Made by a program: the position numbers and the translations under genes. From Jannaschia maritima (GTDB taxonomy: Bacteria > Pseudomonadota > Alphaproteobacteria > Rhodobacterales > Rhodobacteraceae): a stretch of 64,000 nucleotides of DNA. Shown piece by piece: positions 26,409 to 35,472 of this stretch. Positions within the stretch are counted from its first letter, which is position 1; every line of letters starts with the position of its first letter. A model generated the notes under the pieces. It saw nothing but the letters and a program-made list of their open reading frames with translations. It made no database searches and was not told the DNA's origin. The stretch covers positions 1 through 64,000 of the forward strand of contig NZ_JARGZA010000014.1 of assembly GCF_030973515.1 (NCBI RefSeq), written 5' to 3'.

Positions 26409-29279
26409 ATGCGGATTGAGGAGCGCGGTCTCGACGCCGCCGGGATCGCCATGCCGCCTGACGACGACCGGATCGCGACGAACACTCCGCAGCCCGGCCG
26501 CTCGGCAAGCTACGTCCCGGCGGAGGGCTACGCCGCATCCGGGAGTTACGCTGCGTCTGAAGGCGAATCGTCTGCAGAGACGGCCCCGCCGCCGCCCCGC
26601 GTCGCCCGTACGCCTCCGCCCGCCATCGCAACGACCGACGCGGATCCGGCTTGGGCGCGCGTGGTGCTCAACGGGCGCGCGCTGTCGGAGGAGGGGCTCG
26701 AGGGGATGACGGCCGAAGACTTCCCCGAAGCCTTGGCGCTACTGGCCGACTGGCTGGCGACGGGGGTCATCTCGCAGGAGGCGCACGACCGCTACCTGTC
26801 CGACCCGATGGTGCTGCAAGGCGTGCGCGCGCTCGCGCGGGACGGCGGCGGCAAGCTCGAGGTCAACAGCATCGAGGAGCTGCGCCTGCGCGAGATCACG
26901 TCGCAGAGCGAGGCGGAGATCCGCGCCGTCCTGGCCGAGGGATTCGACCTGTCCACCGGCCCGAGCGCCGAGCAGTTCGCCGCAATCAACATCCTCGCGA
27001 GCGGTAACGACGCGCAGTTCATGGAGATCCTTCTAAACTGGACACTGTCGAAGCATAGCGGACTGGAGTTGCTTTTCGATCCGTCGAAAGGAAAGCGAGG
27101 CGCGGTCGAGTTTAGCCTGGACGGCGGGCCCGCCGAGGACTCGGACTATCTCGACTGGATGGCGTCGTTCATCAAGCCGGGCGACATGGGCCGCAAGATG
27201 GAGTTGCGTAGGGGTACGAACGCGAACCGTCAGCGCGGGGGTAGACGGGCGCCTGACGAGGCCGAGGCGAAGGTCGCGGTCACCTTCGGGATGGAATGGG
27301 TTGGGCATAACGCGACTCTCGAACGGACCCAACTAATCGCGGAGGTCGTCGGCCTCGGTAAGGATGGGCGCGTGGACGAGGACATGCCGCGACATCCGGG
27401 CAAAGAGATGGTTTGGCTTGACGGTCGCAAGGCGCGCACGTTCGATATGGACGACAACTTCGACCATGGCGAAGCGAAGAAGGAAGGGTACTTCAACGGG
27501 CATGGTAGCGGCATGCTGCGCGGCGCGCTGGAGGCGCTGCGCCCCGAACTGGTGGCCGGCGGGTCGGACGTGCTGGTCTTCAACGTCGAGGGCGCCGTCG
27601 TCGACAACGTTTCGGACGTGGGCAACCTACGCATTGCCGACGTGGGCACGGCCGGCACGCGCATCGACATCGACGCGGGCGACGCGCAGGTGGTGACGGC
27701 TGCGTCACGGGGCACCAGCATCGGCGCGGGGCGCGGCGCCGTCGAGATCCAGGCGCGCGACACGTTCGACCTGTTCATCCAAGACTTCCAAGCCGCCGCC
27801 AGCAACGCCACCCTGATCGCGTTGATGGGCGAGACCGCGTCGGCCGAGATCGAGACCGACGAGGGCGAGGACACCACCGTCGTCTTCGCGCCGGGCACGG
27901 CGCGGGATGTCGAGTTGCGTGGGCGCGGCGGCGCCAGGGTCGACATCGGGGCGAGGGCACGGCTAGAGGGCGGGCTCATCGACTTCGACGACGCCGACGC
28001 CAAGCTGTTCGCACGCGAGGGGTCGCTGTTGTCCTCGACCCGGATCGAGGGCGGCGACGGAGAGGACAGCTTCGCGCTGGCCGGCCACGCGGTCGACACG
28101 ACGCTGGACCTCGGCCGCGGCAACGACGGTTTGGAGGTGCTCGAGACGTTCACCGGCGAGCTCGCGCTCGACGATGCGGCATCCGCCTGGATGTGGGCGG
28201 CGGACATCAAGAAGGGTAAGGTCCGCGAATACGACCGCGTGATCCTGCACGAGGGCCTCAGGACCGCCGGCTGGGACCTCGTGGATACCGACGACGGCGC
28301 GTCGCTCGTCGCGCGCGGCGCCGACGGGGCGGTCCTGAGCCGGATCGACCTCCTCGGCGATGCCGACCAACTGGAATCGATCCGGACCATGCGCACCGAC
28401 GGGACCGGGACGGTCCTGCAGGAGATTGCCCCCGAGGTCCGCTACAAGAACGCCTGGATGGGGATCGTCAGCACCGTTCTGCTCGCGGCCGGCGTCGTGT
28501 TCCCGCCCGCCGCGATCGCGGGCGCCGCGATGCGGGCTTGGTACGACGCCTCGAACGGCCAGCTCTCGGTGCGCAACGCGCTGCTGACTGCGGCCGAGGT
28601 GGCGGGGGCCTACGGCGCGTCGACCGCGGTGACGACGGCGATCAGGGTCGCGGCGACCGAGGGGGATCTCGGGTCGGCTGCGGGGCTGGTGGCCAGTCTC
28701 GCGGGCCTGTCCGCGCCGATGCAAACCGTGGTGTCCAACGTCACGCGCGACGTCGCTGCGGGCGAGCTGTCCTTGCAGGGCGCGCTGCGGACGGCGATCC
28801 AGGTTGGCGTGGACACGGGTGACCTGTCCGACGGCGTGGCCACGATCGGCCGCGGCCTCGTGGACGCGACCGAGACCGGCTTCTCACTCGAGAGGGCGGT
28901 GTTCACGGCGTTGCGGGCGGCCAGCGAGGAGGAGGTGATCTCACCCGAGCTGGCCCAGGGGCTGGGCTCGGTCCTCGCGACGGTCCAGGCGGGCGGCGAC
29001 TGGCGCTCCGTCCTGTCGGGCGTGCTGGCCTCCGCGCCAGCGCTCGAGGCGGAGATCCGCGGCGTAGCGGTGGACGAGACCGAGGCGGGGCGGATCGCGC
29101 CCGTCACCACGTCGATCGCGCGGATCGTGTCAGGCCTCGAGACCGGATCGGTCGCCGAGGCGCTCCTAGGGATCACCGGCGTCGTTGAGGGGCTGGGGAC
29201 CACCCGGCGCGAGCCGAAGCCGCCCACGCCGCCGGAGCGGCAGGCCCGCTCCCCGCTATGGGCGGAGGGGGACCGCTGA
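26409..29279 (+). CDS. Large island protein with RTX-like and hydrophobic segments, candidate effector or translocator
   Basis: This is a 956-residue protein of unknown family. Residues 1-80 are Ala/Pro/Ser-rich and disorder-like. A middle region carries RIEGGDGEDSFALAGHAVDT and LDLGRGNDGLEVL at about 544-580, which resemble the GGxGxD nonapeptides of RTX beta-rolls, within a beta-repeat-rich part. A hydrophobic stretch at about 680-712 (STVLLAAGVVFPPAAIAG) could span or enter a membrane, and a long Ala-rich helical C-terminus follows. There is no signal peptide. The ATG at 26409 has GGAGGG 8 bp upstream and is preferred over GTG at 26349. It is convergent with sctU. An exported T3SS protein that acts on host membranes is a reasonable guess only. 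Confidence 0.6.
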   Translation: MRIEERGLDAAGIAMPPDDDRIATNTPQPGRSASYVPAEGYAASGSYAASEGESSAETAPPPPRVARTPPPAIATTDADPAWARVVLNGRALSEEGLEGMTAEDFPEALALLADWLATGVISQEAHDRYLSDPMVLQGVRALARDGGGKLEVNSIEELRLREITSQSEAEIRAVLAEGFDLSTGPSAEQFAAINILASGNDAQFMEILLNWTLSKHSGLELLFDPSKGKRGAVEFSLDGGPAEDSDYLDWMASFIKPGDMGRKMELRRGTNANRQRGGRRAPDEAEAKVAVTFGMEWVGHNATLERTQLIAEVVGLGKDGRVDEDMPRHPGKEMVWLDGRKARTFDMDDNFDHGEAKKEGYFNGHGSGMLRGALEALRPELVAGGSDVLVFNVEGAVVDNVSDVGNLRIADVGTAGTRIDIDAGDAQVVTAASRGTSIGAGRGAVEIQARDTFDLFIQDFQAAASNATLIALMGETASAEIETDEGEDTTVVFAPGTARDVELRGRGGARVDIGARARLEGGLIDFDDADAKLFAREGSLLSSTRIEGGDGEDSFALAGHAVDTTLDLGRGNDGLEVLETFTGELALDDAASAWMWAADIKKGKVREYDRVILHEGLRTAGWDLVDTDDGASLVARGADGAVLSRIDLLGDADQLESIRTMRTDGTGTVLQEIAPEVRYKNAWMGIVSTVLLAAGVVFPPAAIAGAAMRAWYDASNGQLSVRNALLTAAEVAGAYGASTAVTTAIRVAATEGDLGSAAGLVASLAGLSAPMQTVVSNVTRDVAAGELSLQGALRTAIQVGVDTGDLSDGVATIGRGLVDATETGFSLERAVFTALRAASEEEVISPELAQGLGSVLATVQAGGDWRSVLSGVLASAPALEAEIRGVAVDETEAGRIAPVTTSIARIVSGLETGSVAEALLGITGVVEGLGTTRREPKPPTPPERQARSPLWAEGDR

Positions 29280-29291
29280 GCGGCCCCGCGT

Positions 29292-30368
29292 TCAGGCCGC
29301 CGCGCCGGCAGTCAGCGCACCTGACGCACTCAGCGCGGCAGCCACGTCGGCGAAAGCGTCCTGCGGCACCTGTCGGCCGACGACGCCGTTGCGCACAAGC
29401 CGCCGGGTGAGCTTCTCGCTGTCGTAGAGCCGGACGCCGCCGGCCATCGCCTGGTCGAGCAGCGCGCGTGCGTGGTCGGCGTCTCGCGACTTGGCCACGA
29501 CGATCGGGACCGGCGTCTCGCCCTTCACGTAGCGGATGCCGGCGGCGCAGCCGCGGCCGAACACCATCACCGTCGCTGCCTGGGGGCCTCGCTTTCCTTC
29601 GCTCCGCGCGGCCTCCTGCCGGAGGCGCTTCTGCGCGGATTTGATCTGAGGGTTGCCGCCGGTATCCTTCATTTCCTGCTTCTGCTCCGTCTTCGTCATC
29701 CGCATGTCGCGCTCGAAGAGCCAAGCCTGCAGGCGCAGGTCGGGCACCGCGAAGGCCAGCGCCAGCGCTAGCACGGCGCCCAGTACGATCTGGACTAGAA
29801 GCACGCCCAACTCGAGCGCGCAGCCGAGCCCACAATCGGGCAGCCGGACGAGCGCGGCGGGGAAGGTCGCAGCAACGTAGGCGAAGGCCGCGGCCGCCGC
29901 CACGAGCTTGACGAAGGCTTTCGCGAACTCGATGGCCGAACGCAAGCCGAAGATGCGTTTGAAGCCCGCTACGGGATCGAGAGGCGAGAGCTTCGGCGCG
30001 AGCGGGGCGAGCGAGAAGATTACCCCGCCATGGGCCACGATGCAGACCGCGACGATGGTCAGGATGATGCCGCCGAGGGCGAGCGAAAGAGTCGAGGCAA
30101 TCTCGGCGCGCGCCAGGTTCACGATGCCCGATGCTGCGGCGACCAGCGAATCACGCTCCGACAGGGGCGTGGCGAGATGGGCCAGGCCTAGGTCCAGGCC
30201 GCGTCCGAAGGCGGCGACGGTCGCGGGCACGGCCATGGCGGTGCCGCCGATCCCTGCGATGAAGGCCGCCACCGTGGTCAGGTCCCGGAGCTGTTTGGCC
30301 TGCCCCTTCTGACGCGCCTGGCGCAGCTTGCGCTGGCTCGGCGCGATGTCCTTCTCCTCGGCACTCAT
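29292..30368 (-). CDS. sctU: T3SS export-gate switch protein SctU, lacking NPTH
   Basis: The 358-residue FlhB/YscU-family protein has an N-terminal basic cytoplasmic segment (SQRKLRQARQKGQ), four membrane helices, SPLDPVAGFKRIFGLRSAIE, a linker (EQKQEMKDTGGNPQIKSAQK) and the cytoplasmic domain. In the family this domain cuts itself at N-P-T-H. Here the aligned residues 270-273 are F-G-R-G, within VMVFGRGCAAGIRYVKGETP, so the cleavage motif is gone while the flanking GIRY-KGETPVP is kept. The start is the ATG at 30368, which overlaps the sctT stop by 4 bp. Last gene of the minus-strand T3SS operon. Confidence 0.93.
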   Translation of the reverse strand: MSAEEKDIAPSQRKLRQARQKGQAKQLRDLTTVAAFIAGIGGTAMAVPATVAAFGRGLDLGLAHLATPLSERDSLVAAASGIVNLARAEIASTLSLALGGIILTIVAVCIVAHGGVIFSLAPLAPKLSPLDPVAGFKRIFGLRSAIEFAKAFVKLVAAAAAFAYVAATFPAALVRLPDCGLGCALELGVLLVQIVLGAVLALALAFAVPDLRLQAWLFERDMRMTKTEQKQEMKDTGGNPQIKSAQKRLRQEAARSEGKRGPQAATVMVFGRGCAAGIRYVKGETPVPIVVAKSRDADHARALLDQAMAGGVRLYDSEKLTRRLVRNGVVGRQVPQDAFADVAAALSASGALTAGAAA

Positions 30369-31189
30369 GGCGTTGCACCCCGCAAAGTCGCGCCGACGAG
30401 GCCGATCTCGGCGATCGCTGCGCCCATGAAGTGCGACAGCGGGCCTACGTAGAGCAGCGCGAAGCCGCAGAAGGCGAGGTTCTTGACGAGCGGCAGGAGG
30501 CTGTCGAGTGGGATGCGCCCGGCGAGCCGGCCGATGCCGGCCAGCGCGACATCGATTACGAGGAACAGGATGACGAAGGGCGCCGCAAGCAGCAGCGCCG
30601 CCATCAGGATGCCACCGAGCGCGGCCACCAGCGCATCGCGCGCGGCGATGTCGAGGCGTGGCACGAGCTGGGCGAGCGGCCAGGCCGCATAGCTGTCGTA
30701 GATTGTCCCACTGACCGTTGCGAGCCCGTCCTGGCGCAGGAACACCACGAAAGCCGCGAAGGACAGCAGCGATGCCGTGACGGAAGCCTGCGACTTCGTT
30801 GCCGGATCCTCGAGCCCCGCCGCCGCGATGGACCGTTGGTTGTCGATGAGTTCCCCACCGGCCGCGATGGCCCAGAACGGCAACGCGACGAGGCCGCCGA
30901 TCACCGCCCCGATCGCTACTTCCTTGACCGCCAGCGCCGCGAGCAGCCGTGTATCGGTCAGGTCGAGCGCGGCAATCGACGGCGCCGCGCCGACCGCGAT
31001 CGGCAAGCCTAGTCCGAAGGAGAAGGCTGCCGACAGCAGCAGGCCCAGCTCGGCGCGCTGGAACAGAGGCATCACGAGGATCATCCCGGCCATCCGCGCG
31101 CTCGACAGCCCGAACACCACGAGCACGCTCTTGACCGGGCCCATCAGCGTGAACAAACCCTGAATCATGAGGATGGCATCGTCGCTCAT
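30365..31189 (-). CDS. sctT: T3SS export-gate protein SctT
   Basis: The 274-residue protein is the FliR/YscT-type part of the export gate, with about eight hydrophobic segments. Family features include ARMAGMILVMPLFQR, VKEVAIGAVIGGLVALPFWA, GGELIDNQRSIAAAGLEDPA (the conserved G-x-x-x-D-x-Q-R region) and PFVILFLVIDVALAGIGRLA. The frame is open upstream, but the ATG at 31189 overlaps the sctS stop as ATGA, so it is taken as the start. It forms the core channel with SctR and SctS. Confidence 0.94.
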   Translation of the reverse strand: MSDDAILMIQGLFTLMGPVKSVLVVFGLSSARMAGMILVMPLFQRAELGLLLSAAFSFGLGLPIAVGAAPSIAALDLTDTRLLAALAVKEVAIGAVIGGLVALPFWAIAAGGELIDNQRSIAAAGLEDPATKSQASVTASLLSFAAFVVFLRQDGLATVSGTIYDSYAAWPLAQLVPRLDIAARDALVAALGGILMAALLLAAPFVILFLVIDVALAGIGRLAGRIPLDSLLPLVKNLAFCGFALLYVGPLSHFMGAAIAEIGLVGATLRGATP

Positions 31190-31452
31190 CGCACAAGCAA
31201 GTGGAACCCGCCGAAGATCGTCTCGGTGTAGCCCACGAGTGGACCAACCAGCGCTCCGAAGAGCCCGGCGAAGAGACCGACCACGACGATCAGCTTCAGG
31301 GTCTGGGGCAAGGTCTGGTCCTGAATCTGCGTGGCGGCCTGAAGCATCGCGACCGACAGCCCCGCGACCATCGCCGCCAGCAGCACGGGAAGTGAGATCA
31401 GCAGGAAGATCTGCAGCGCGCCCGACAGGGCCTCGGCGACGGAAAGCTGCAT
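31186..31452 (-). CDS. sctS: T3SS export-gate protein SctS
   Basis: The 88-residue protein has the two-helix FliQ/YscS layout: SGALQIFLLISLPVLLAAMV, then GLSVAMLQAATQIQDQTLPQ with the conserved QDQTLP loop, then a second hydrophobic helix. Size and motif are standard. It lies 11 bp after sctR and overlaps sctT by 4 bp. Confidence 0.95.
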   Translation of the reverse strand: MQLSVAEALSGALQIFLLISLPVLLAAMVAGLSVAMLQAATQIQDQTLPQTLKLIVVVGLFAGLFGALVGPLVGYTETIFGGFHLLVR

Positions 31453-31463
31453 CCGATCGCCCC

Positions 31464-32117
31464 TCAGCCCGCATAGCTCAGGATCAGACCCTCGACGAGG
31501 CGCGTCCACCCGTCGACGGTCACGAACAGGAACAGCTTCATCGGCGTCGCGATGATTGTCGGCGTCACCATCGACATGCCCATCGCCATCAGGATCGTCG
31601 TGACCACGAGGTCGATCACGATGAACGGCAGGTAGAGCAGGAAGCCGATCTCGAAGGCGCGCTGCAACTCGGAGGTCAGAAAGGCGGGGATCAGCAGATG
31701 CACCGCGTCGTCGGCGGGCGCGGCTTCGGGTGGTTCGGGCCACATCGCCACCGACGCCTCCAGGAAAAACACCCGCTTCTCTGGGGTCGTCAACCGCACG
31801 AGGAACTCGCGCACGGGCTCGATGCCGACCTCGATCGCACGCCGGATGCCCTCGACGGTCGCCATGTCGAGCCGGATCGCCGCCAGGCGGTCGGCCATCT
31901 CGCTGGCCACGGGCGTCATCACGAACACCGTAAGTGCAAGCGATATGCCGTAGAGTACGATGTTGGGCGGCGTCTGCTGCACGCCGATGGCGTTGCGCAC
32001 GATGAAGAGCACGACCGCGATCTTAATGAAGGACGTGCTCATCACCACCGCGAAGGTGACGAGGCCGAGACCTAGCATCACCGTCAGCGTCGGCAGCAGC
32101 GGCGCTTCAGTTCCCAT
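31464..32117 (-). CDS. sctR: T3SS export-gate protein SctR
   Basis: The 217-residue FliP/YscR-family protein has SFIKIAVVLFIVRNAIGVQQ, PPNIVLYGISLALTVFVMTP, LIPAFLTSELQRAFEIGFLL and PFIVIDLVVTTILMAMGMSM. These are the conserved blocks of the family, in order. It starts at the ATG at 32117, which overlaps sctQ by 11 bp. It forms the pentameric core of the export gate in the inner membrane. Confidence 0.96.
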   Translation of the reverse strand: MGTEAPLLPTLTVMLGLGLVTFAVVMSTSFIKIAVVLFIVRNAIGVQQTPPNIVLYGISLALTVFVMTPVASEMADRLAAIRLDMATVEGIRRAIEVGIEPVREFLVRLTTPEKRVFFLEASVAMWPEPPEAAPADDAVHLLIPAFLTSELQRAFEIGFLLYLPFIVIDLVVTTILMAMGMSMVTPTIIATPMKLFLFVTVDGWTRLVEGLILSYAG

Positions 32118-33096
32118 CGGCCCGCTCGAGGATCTGGACCGCGAGCCGGTCGCCAACTGCGACGATCTCGCCCACGCCCCACGGCACGCCAGCCACGCGA
32201 ATCTCGACACGCGGCCGCGCTACGTCGATCTCTAGCGGCACGACGCACCCGGGTCCCAGGGCGGACAGCTCCGCGAGCGTCGCGGGCCGTCCCGGCAAGT
32301 GGAACTCGAAGTCGAGAGCGCCGCCCGTCGCGGACGGCGGCCGCGACGGCTCCGACAGTTCGGTCATGACGTCCTCCATTGTTGCTAGGTCTCCTTCGAT
32401 CGTGACGACGCCTGCGCGTCGCCCCAGCGTGAGCTGACCGCGCCGCATCTCGAGCGAACCTGATGCAGGAAGCAGGACGCTGCCCGCGCCCAGCCGGACC
32501 AGGCGCGCCGCCGGTACGCGGATCGCGCCAATTCGGACGGTGGGGCGGACCGTCGGCCCCGTCATCGCGGCTCGGGGCAGCATCGCCATGGCCTTCGCCA
32601 GGAGCGGCAAGCCTTCCGCCTCCGCGTAGACCTCGACCCGGTGGACGAGCGGGCCCTCGCGGACCTCGAAGGCGCGCGTCGCCTGCCTGGCGTCTCCTAC
32701 CGGGGACAGTGCGACGACGAGCTCCAGCCGCCCCGGCACGCCCTCGTCGAGCTTCGTTAGGGCCGCCTCGAAGAGCAGCTCGAGCGCGAGCGCCACCGGG
32801 TCTGCGCCCGACGCCGCTACGCCCGGAAGGACCGCGCCTGGGACATCCACGGCGAGCGCCGCGGGCATCTCGATGCGCAGGCCTGCCGCCACCCCGTCGC
32901 GCAGGACCGCGACCGCGACGCGATCCCGGGCCGGGACCCCGCCCGCGCGCACCGGCCGCACGGTCACCTCCCGTCCGCCGAGCGTCAGCCCAGCCGGAGC
33001 GACGGGAACGAGCGCCGCGTTCAGCGCCGCGACGCCGCCCTCGTCGGTCACCGGCCCGTCGGCGGGCGGGGGCACGAAGGGCCGAGGCGCGATCAT
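32107..33096 (-). CDS. sctQ: T3SS cytoplasmic ring (sorting platform) protein SctQ
   Basis: This is a 329-residue protein with a poorly conserved N-terminus and a C-terminal SpoA/FliN-like domain (DFEFHLPGRPATLAELSALG, VVPLEIDVARPRVEIRVAGV, GEIVAVGDRLAVQILE). It builds the sorting platform with SctK, SctL and SctN. The ATG at 33096 overlaps the sctO stop by 4 bp, so there is no room for the sctP gene normally found between sctO and sctQ in Ysc-type operons. Confidence 0.87.
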   Translation of the reverse strand: MIAPRPFVPPPADGPVTDEGGVAALNAALVPVAPAGLTLGGREVTVRPVRAGGVPARDRVAVAVLRDGVAAGLRIEMPAALAVDVPGAVLPGVAASGADPVALALELLFEAALTKLDEGVPGRLELVVALSPVGDARQATRAFEVREGPLVHRVEVYAEAEGLPLLAKAMAMLPRAAMTGPTVRPTVRIGAIRVPAARLVRLGAGSVLLPASGSLEMRRGQLTLGRRAGVVTIEGDLATMEDVMTELSEPSRPPSATGGALDFEFHLPGRPATLAELSALGPGCVVPLEIDVARPRVEIRVAGVPWGVGEIVAVGDRLAVQILERADGN

Positions 33097-33575
33097 CGCG
33101 GCCCCCGCGGCGCAAGCTCCTCGAAGGCAGCGGACTCGCGGCGCGCGCAGGCTCGGCGCGCACACTTCGCCTCGGCCTCCGCTACCTCCCGCGCGGCCTC
33201 CGCCTTCGCCGCCGTCGCGCGGTGGCGTGCCGCCTCCTGCACGAGGCGGTTGGCGGCTGCGTCGCGGGCCTGGCATGCCTGTTCGACGGCTGCCCGAGCG
33301 CCTTGCACATCCGACATGGCGGTGTCGAAGGCCTGGTCGGCAACCTCGAAGCGTGCCGCCCCCCTCCCGCCCCCCGTCAGTAAGCGCGCATAGATGCGGC
33401 GGTTTAGCTCCGCCATGCGCATCTCGAACGCGCCGACGGATCCTTCTGCGGCCGCGACACGCATGGTCGCCGCGCGCTCCGCACGTACGGCCGCCCCGAG
33501 ATCGGCCTCCGCGCCCTGCAACCGGGTCAGCCGTAGCCGCAAGAGCCGGTCAACGCGATCCTGCTCCGCTCTCAT
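33093..33575 (-). CDS. sctO: T3SS ATPase stalk protein SctO
   Basis: The 160-residue protein is almost wholly helical and charged. The N-terminal RVDRLLRLRLTRLQGAEADL and a long Ala/Arg/Glu helix fit the FliJ/YscO coiled-coil hairpin that links the ATPase to SctV. Sequence similarity is low, so the call rests on size, composition and position between sctN and sctQ. It overlaps both neighbours by 4 bp. Confidence 0.8.
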   Translation of the reverse strand: MRAEQDRVDRLLRLRLTRLQGAEADLGAAVRAERAATMRVAAAEGSVGAFEMRMAELNRRIYARLLTGGGRGAARFEVADQAFDTAMSDVQGARAAVEQACQARDAAANRLVQEAARHRATAAKAEAAREVAEAEAKCARRACARRESAAFEELAPRGPR

Positions 33576-34852
33576 CTCACGAGGCCTTCGAGAGCCACGA
33601 CTGTCTCTTCGAAGTCCGACGCTTCATGGAGCGGTTGGCGTAGGAAGGCGTCGATACCGGGCATCCTCTCCAACGCGCGGTCTGCGGTGGGGTCGCGGCC
33701 AGGTTGCAGCTCGCCCACGCGGCGCAGGAACTCCAGCTCCTCGCGCATGGCGAGATCGGCGGCGATCTCACCCGCGGCGGCGGCATGCCCCGGTGCCGCG
33801 ACCTCCGCCATGAGCCGACTCTTGGAGCGGGTCACGTCGATGGCCGGGTAGTGGCCTCTGCGTGCGAGTTCGGGCGAGAGTTGGAGGTGGCCGTCGAGGA
33901 TGCCGCGAACCTCGTCGGCGATCGGATCGTCGTCCCCGTCGCCCTCGGTCAGCACGGTGTAGATAGCCGTTATGCTACCGGATCCCGACAGCCCGGCCCG
34001 TTCCAGAAGGCAGGGCAACCCGGCGAAGACTGAGGGCGGGAAGCCGCGGCGGACGGGCGTCTCGCCCGCCGAAAGGCCGACGTCGCGCTGCGCGCGCGCG
34101 TGCCGCGTCAGACTGTCCACTACCAGCAGGACGTGATGCCCGCAGGAACGAAAATGCTCGGCGATGGCGGTGGCGCATTCAGCAGCGCGGATGCGCTCCA
34201 TCGCGGGGCGGTCCGAGGTGGCCGCGACGACAACGCTGCTGGCCATTGCCTCGGGTCCCAGGGTCCGAGCAACGAACTCCCCGACCTCGCGGCCCCGTTC
34301 GCCCACGAGCGCCACGACGCAGATCTCAGCCGAACTGCCGCGCACGAGTGCGCCTAGCAAAGATGACTTTCCCGCCCCCGCCTCCCCGAAGATGCCGATC
34401 CGCTGGCCACGCGCAAGTGTCAAGCAGCCGTCGATCACCCTGATGCCGGTGGCGAAGGGCTCCGAGACAAGCGGCCGCTCCATCGGTGGCGGCGCGCTCC
34501 GCCTGAGCGGGACCTGGACCGTCGATCCTTCGAGGGGTCCCGCGCCGTCGAGCAGTCGCCCGCAGCCGTCGATTACGCGCCCCACGAGGCCCGGGCCCGC
34601 GCCAACCATGGCGCGCCGACGCGCGCGCCGGATCTCGGCGCATTCCGAGAGGCCGGCCACATCGCCCAACACCGAGAGTACGACGCCCTCGGGTCTCAGC
34701 GCGACGACCTCCGCCTCCAGCGTCGCGTCCCGGTCGCGCACCTCGCAGACCTCGCCCACGAAGGCGCCCGGCAGGGATGCCACGAGACGGGCGTCCGACA
34801 CGGCGCGAAGGCGGCCCGATGGCGCGTAGAGCTCGCTTGCCAGGACCGTCAT
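33572..34852 (-). CDS. sctN: T3SS ATPase SctN
   Basis: The 426-residue FliI/YscN-type ATPase has Walker A GEAGAGKSS at 156-164 and Walker B VLLVVDSLTRHARA from 241. The family blocks GRVIDGCGRLLDG, CVVALVGERGREVGEFV, TSDRPAMERIRAAECATAIA and GSITAIYTVLTEGDGDDDP are also present. It releases chaperones and unfolds substrates at the export gate. The long open frame continues upstream, but the ATG at 34852 overlaps the sctL stop by 4 bp and fits the family length. Confidence 0.96.
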   Translation of the reverse strand: MTVLASELYAPSGRLRAVSDARLVASLPGAFVGEVCEVRDRDATLEAEVVALRPEGVVLSVLGDVAGLSECAEIRRARRRAMVGAGPGLVGRVIDGCGRLLDGAGPLEGSTVQVPLRRSAPPPMERPLVSEPFATGIRVIDGCLTLARGQRIGIFGEAGAGKSSLLGALVRGSSAEICVVALVGERGREVGEFVARTLGPEAMASSVVVAATSDRPAMERIRAAECATAIAEHFRSCGHHVLLVVDSLTRHARAQRDVGLSAGETPVRRGFPPSVFAGLPCLLERAGLSGSGSITAIYTVLTEGDGDDDPIADEVRGILDGHLQLSPELARRGHYPAIDVTRSKSRLMAEVAAPGHAAAAGEIAADLAMREELEFLRRVGELQPGRDPTADRALERMPGIDAFLRQPLHEASDFEETVVALEGLVR

Positions 34853-35472
34853 AGGTCCGCCTTCGCGCGCTGCGCCGCGACGACCTCTGCCGATGCGATT
34901 TCGATGGCGGCCGCCTCGATCCGGCCCCTGTCCACGACGATGCGGCCCCGCTCGGTTTCGATCTCCGCGGTTCCGGACACGAGCTGCGCATCGACGGTCG
35001 CGGGCACGGCATCGGAGCCTAGGGCGGCGTCTGCGGCGTGGCGGGCGTCGTCGTCGGCGACGCGGATCGCGCGCAGCTCGGGAAGCGCGTTGAGCGAGAC
35101 GGCCCGGGCGACCGCCGCACCGACGAAGCCTGCGTCGTCGATCCGCTCGAAGACCGTCCGCAGCGCCGCATCGACTGCGCCGCGCGCGAAGGTCTCCTGC
35201 TCGGCGAGATGAGCGTCGAGGGAGGCCCGCATCAGGGCGACCTCCGACGCGGCCTGTCTCATGCCCTCCGCCCGACCCGCCAGCCGGGCGGCGTCGCGGG
35301 CGGTGCGGAACTCGCCACGGGCGTGCTCGGTCCAGCGCGCGGCAGCCTTGCGCGCGCGATCCATCACCGCACCGGCCGCGGTGCAGGCTTCGAGCTGGTG
35401 CGGCTCGAGCGTTGTCGCTCCTTGGCGCGCCAGCCACGATGCGATCTCCGGTGTCACCTCAATCCGTCGCAT
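34849..35472 (-). CDS. sctL: T3SS ATPase regulator SctL
   Basis: The 207-residue protein has the FliH/YscL layout: a long charged Ala-rich helix (ARKAAARWTEHARGEFRTAR) and a C-terminal globular domain (VDAQLVSGTAEIETERGRIV). It links SctN to SctQ. It overlaps sctK by 14 bp and sctN by 4 bp. The call rests on composition and position as much as on similarity. Confidence 0.85.
   Translation of the reverse strand: MRRIEVTPEIASWLARQGATTLEPHQLEACTAAGAVMDRARKAAARWTEHARGEFRTARDAARLAGRAEGMRQAASEVALMRASLDAHLAEQETFARGAVDAALRTVFERIDDAGFVGAAVARAVSLNALPELRAIRVADDDARHAADAALGSDAVPATVDAQLVSGTAEIETERGRIVVDRGRIEAAAIEIASAEVVAAQRAKADL

Noticed and set aside
26030-26419. 129-codon frame after the IS3 element as a gene
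   Set aside because: No ribosome site, and the second half is arginine-rich shadow sequence. It overlaps the real start region of the 956-residue gene.
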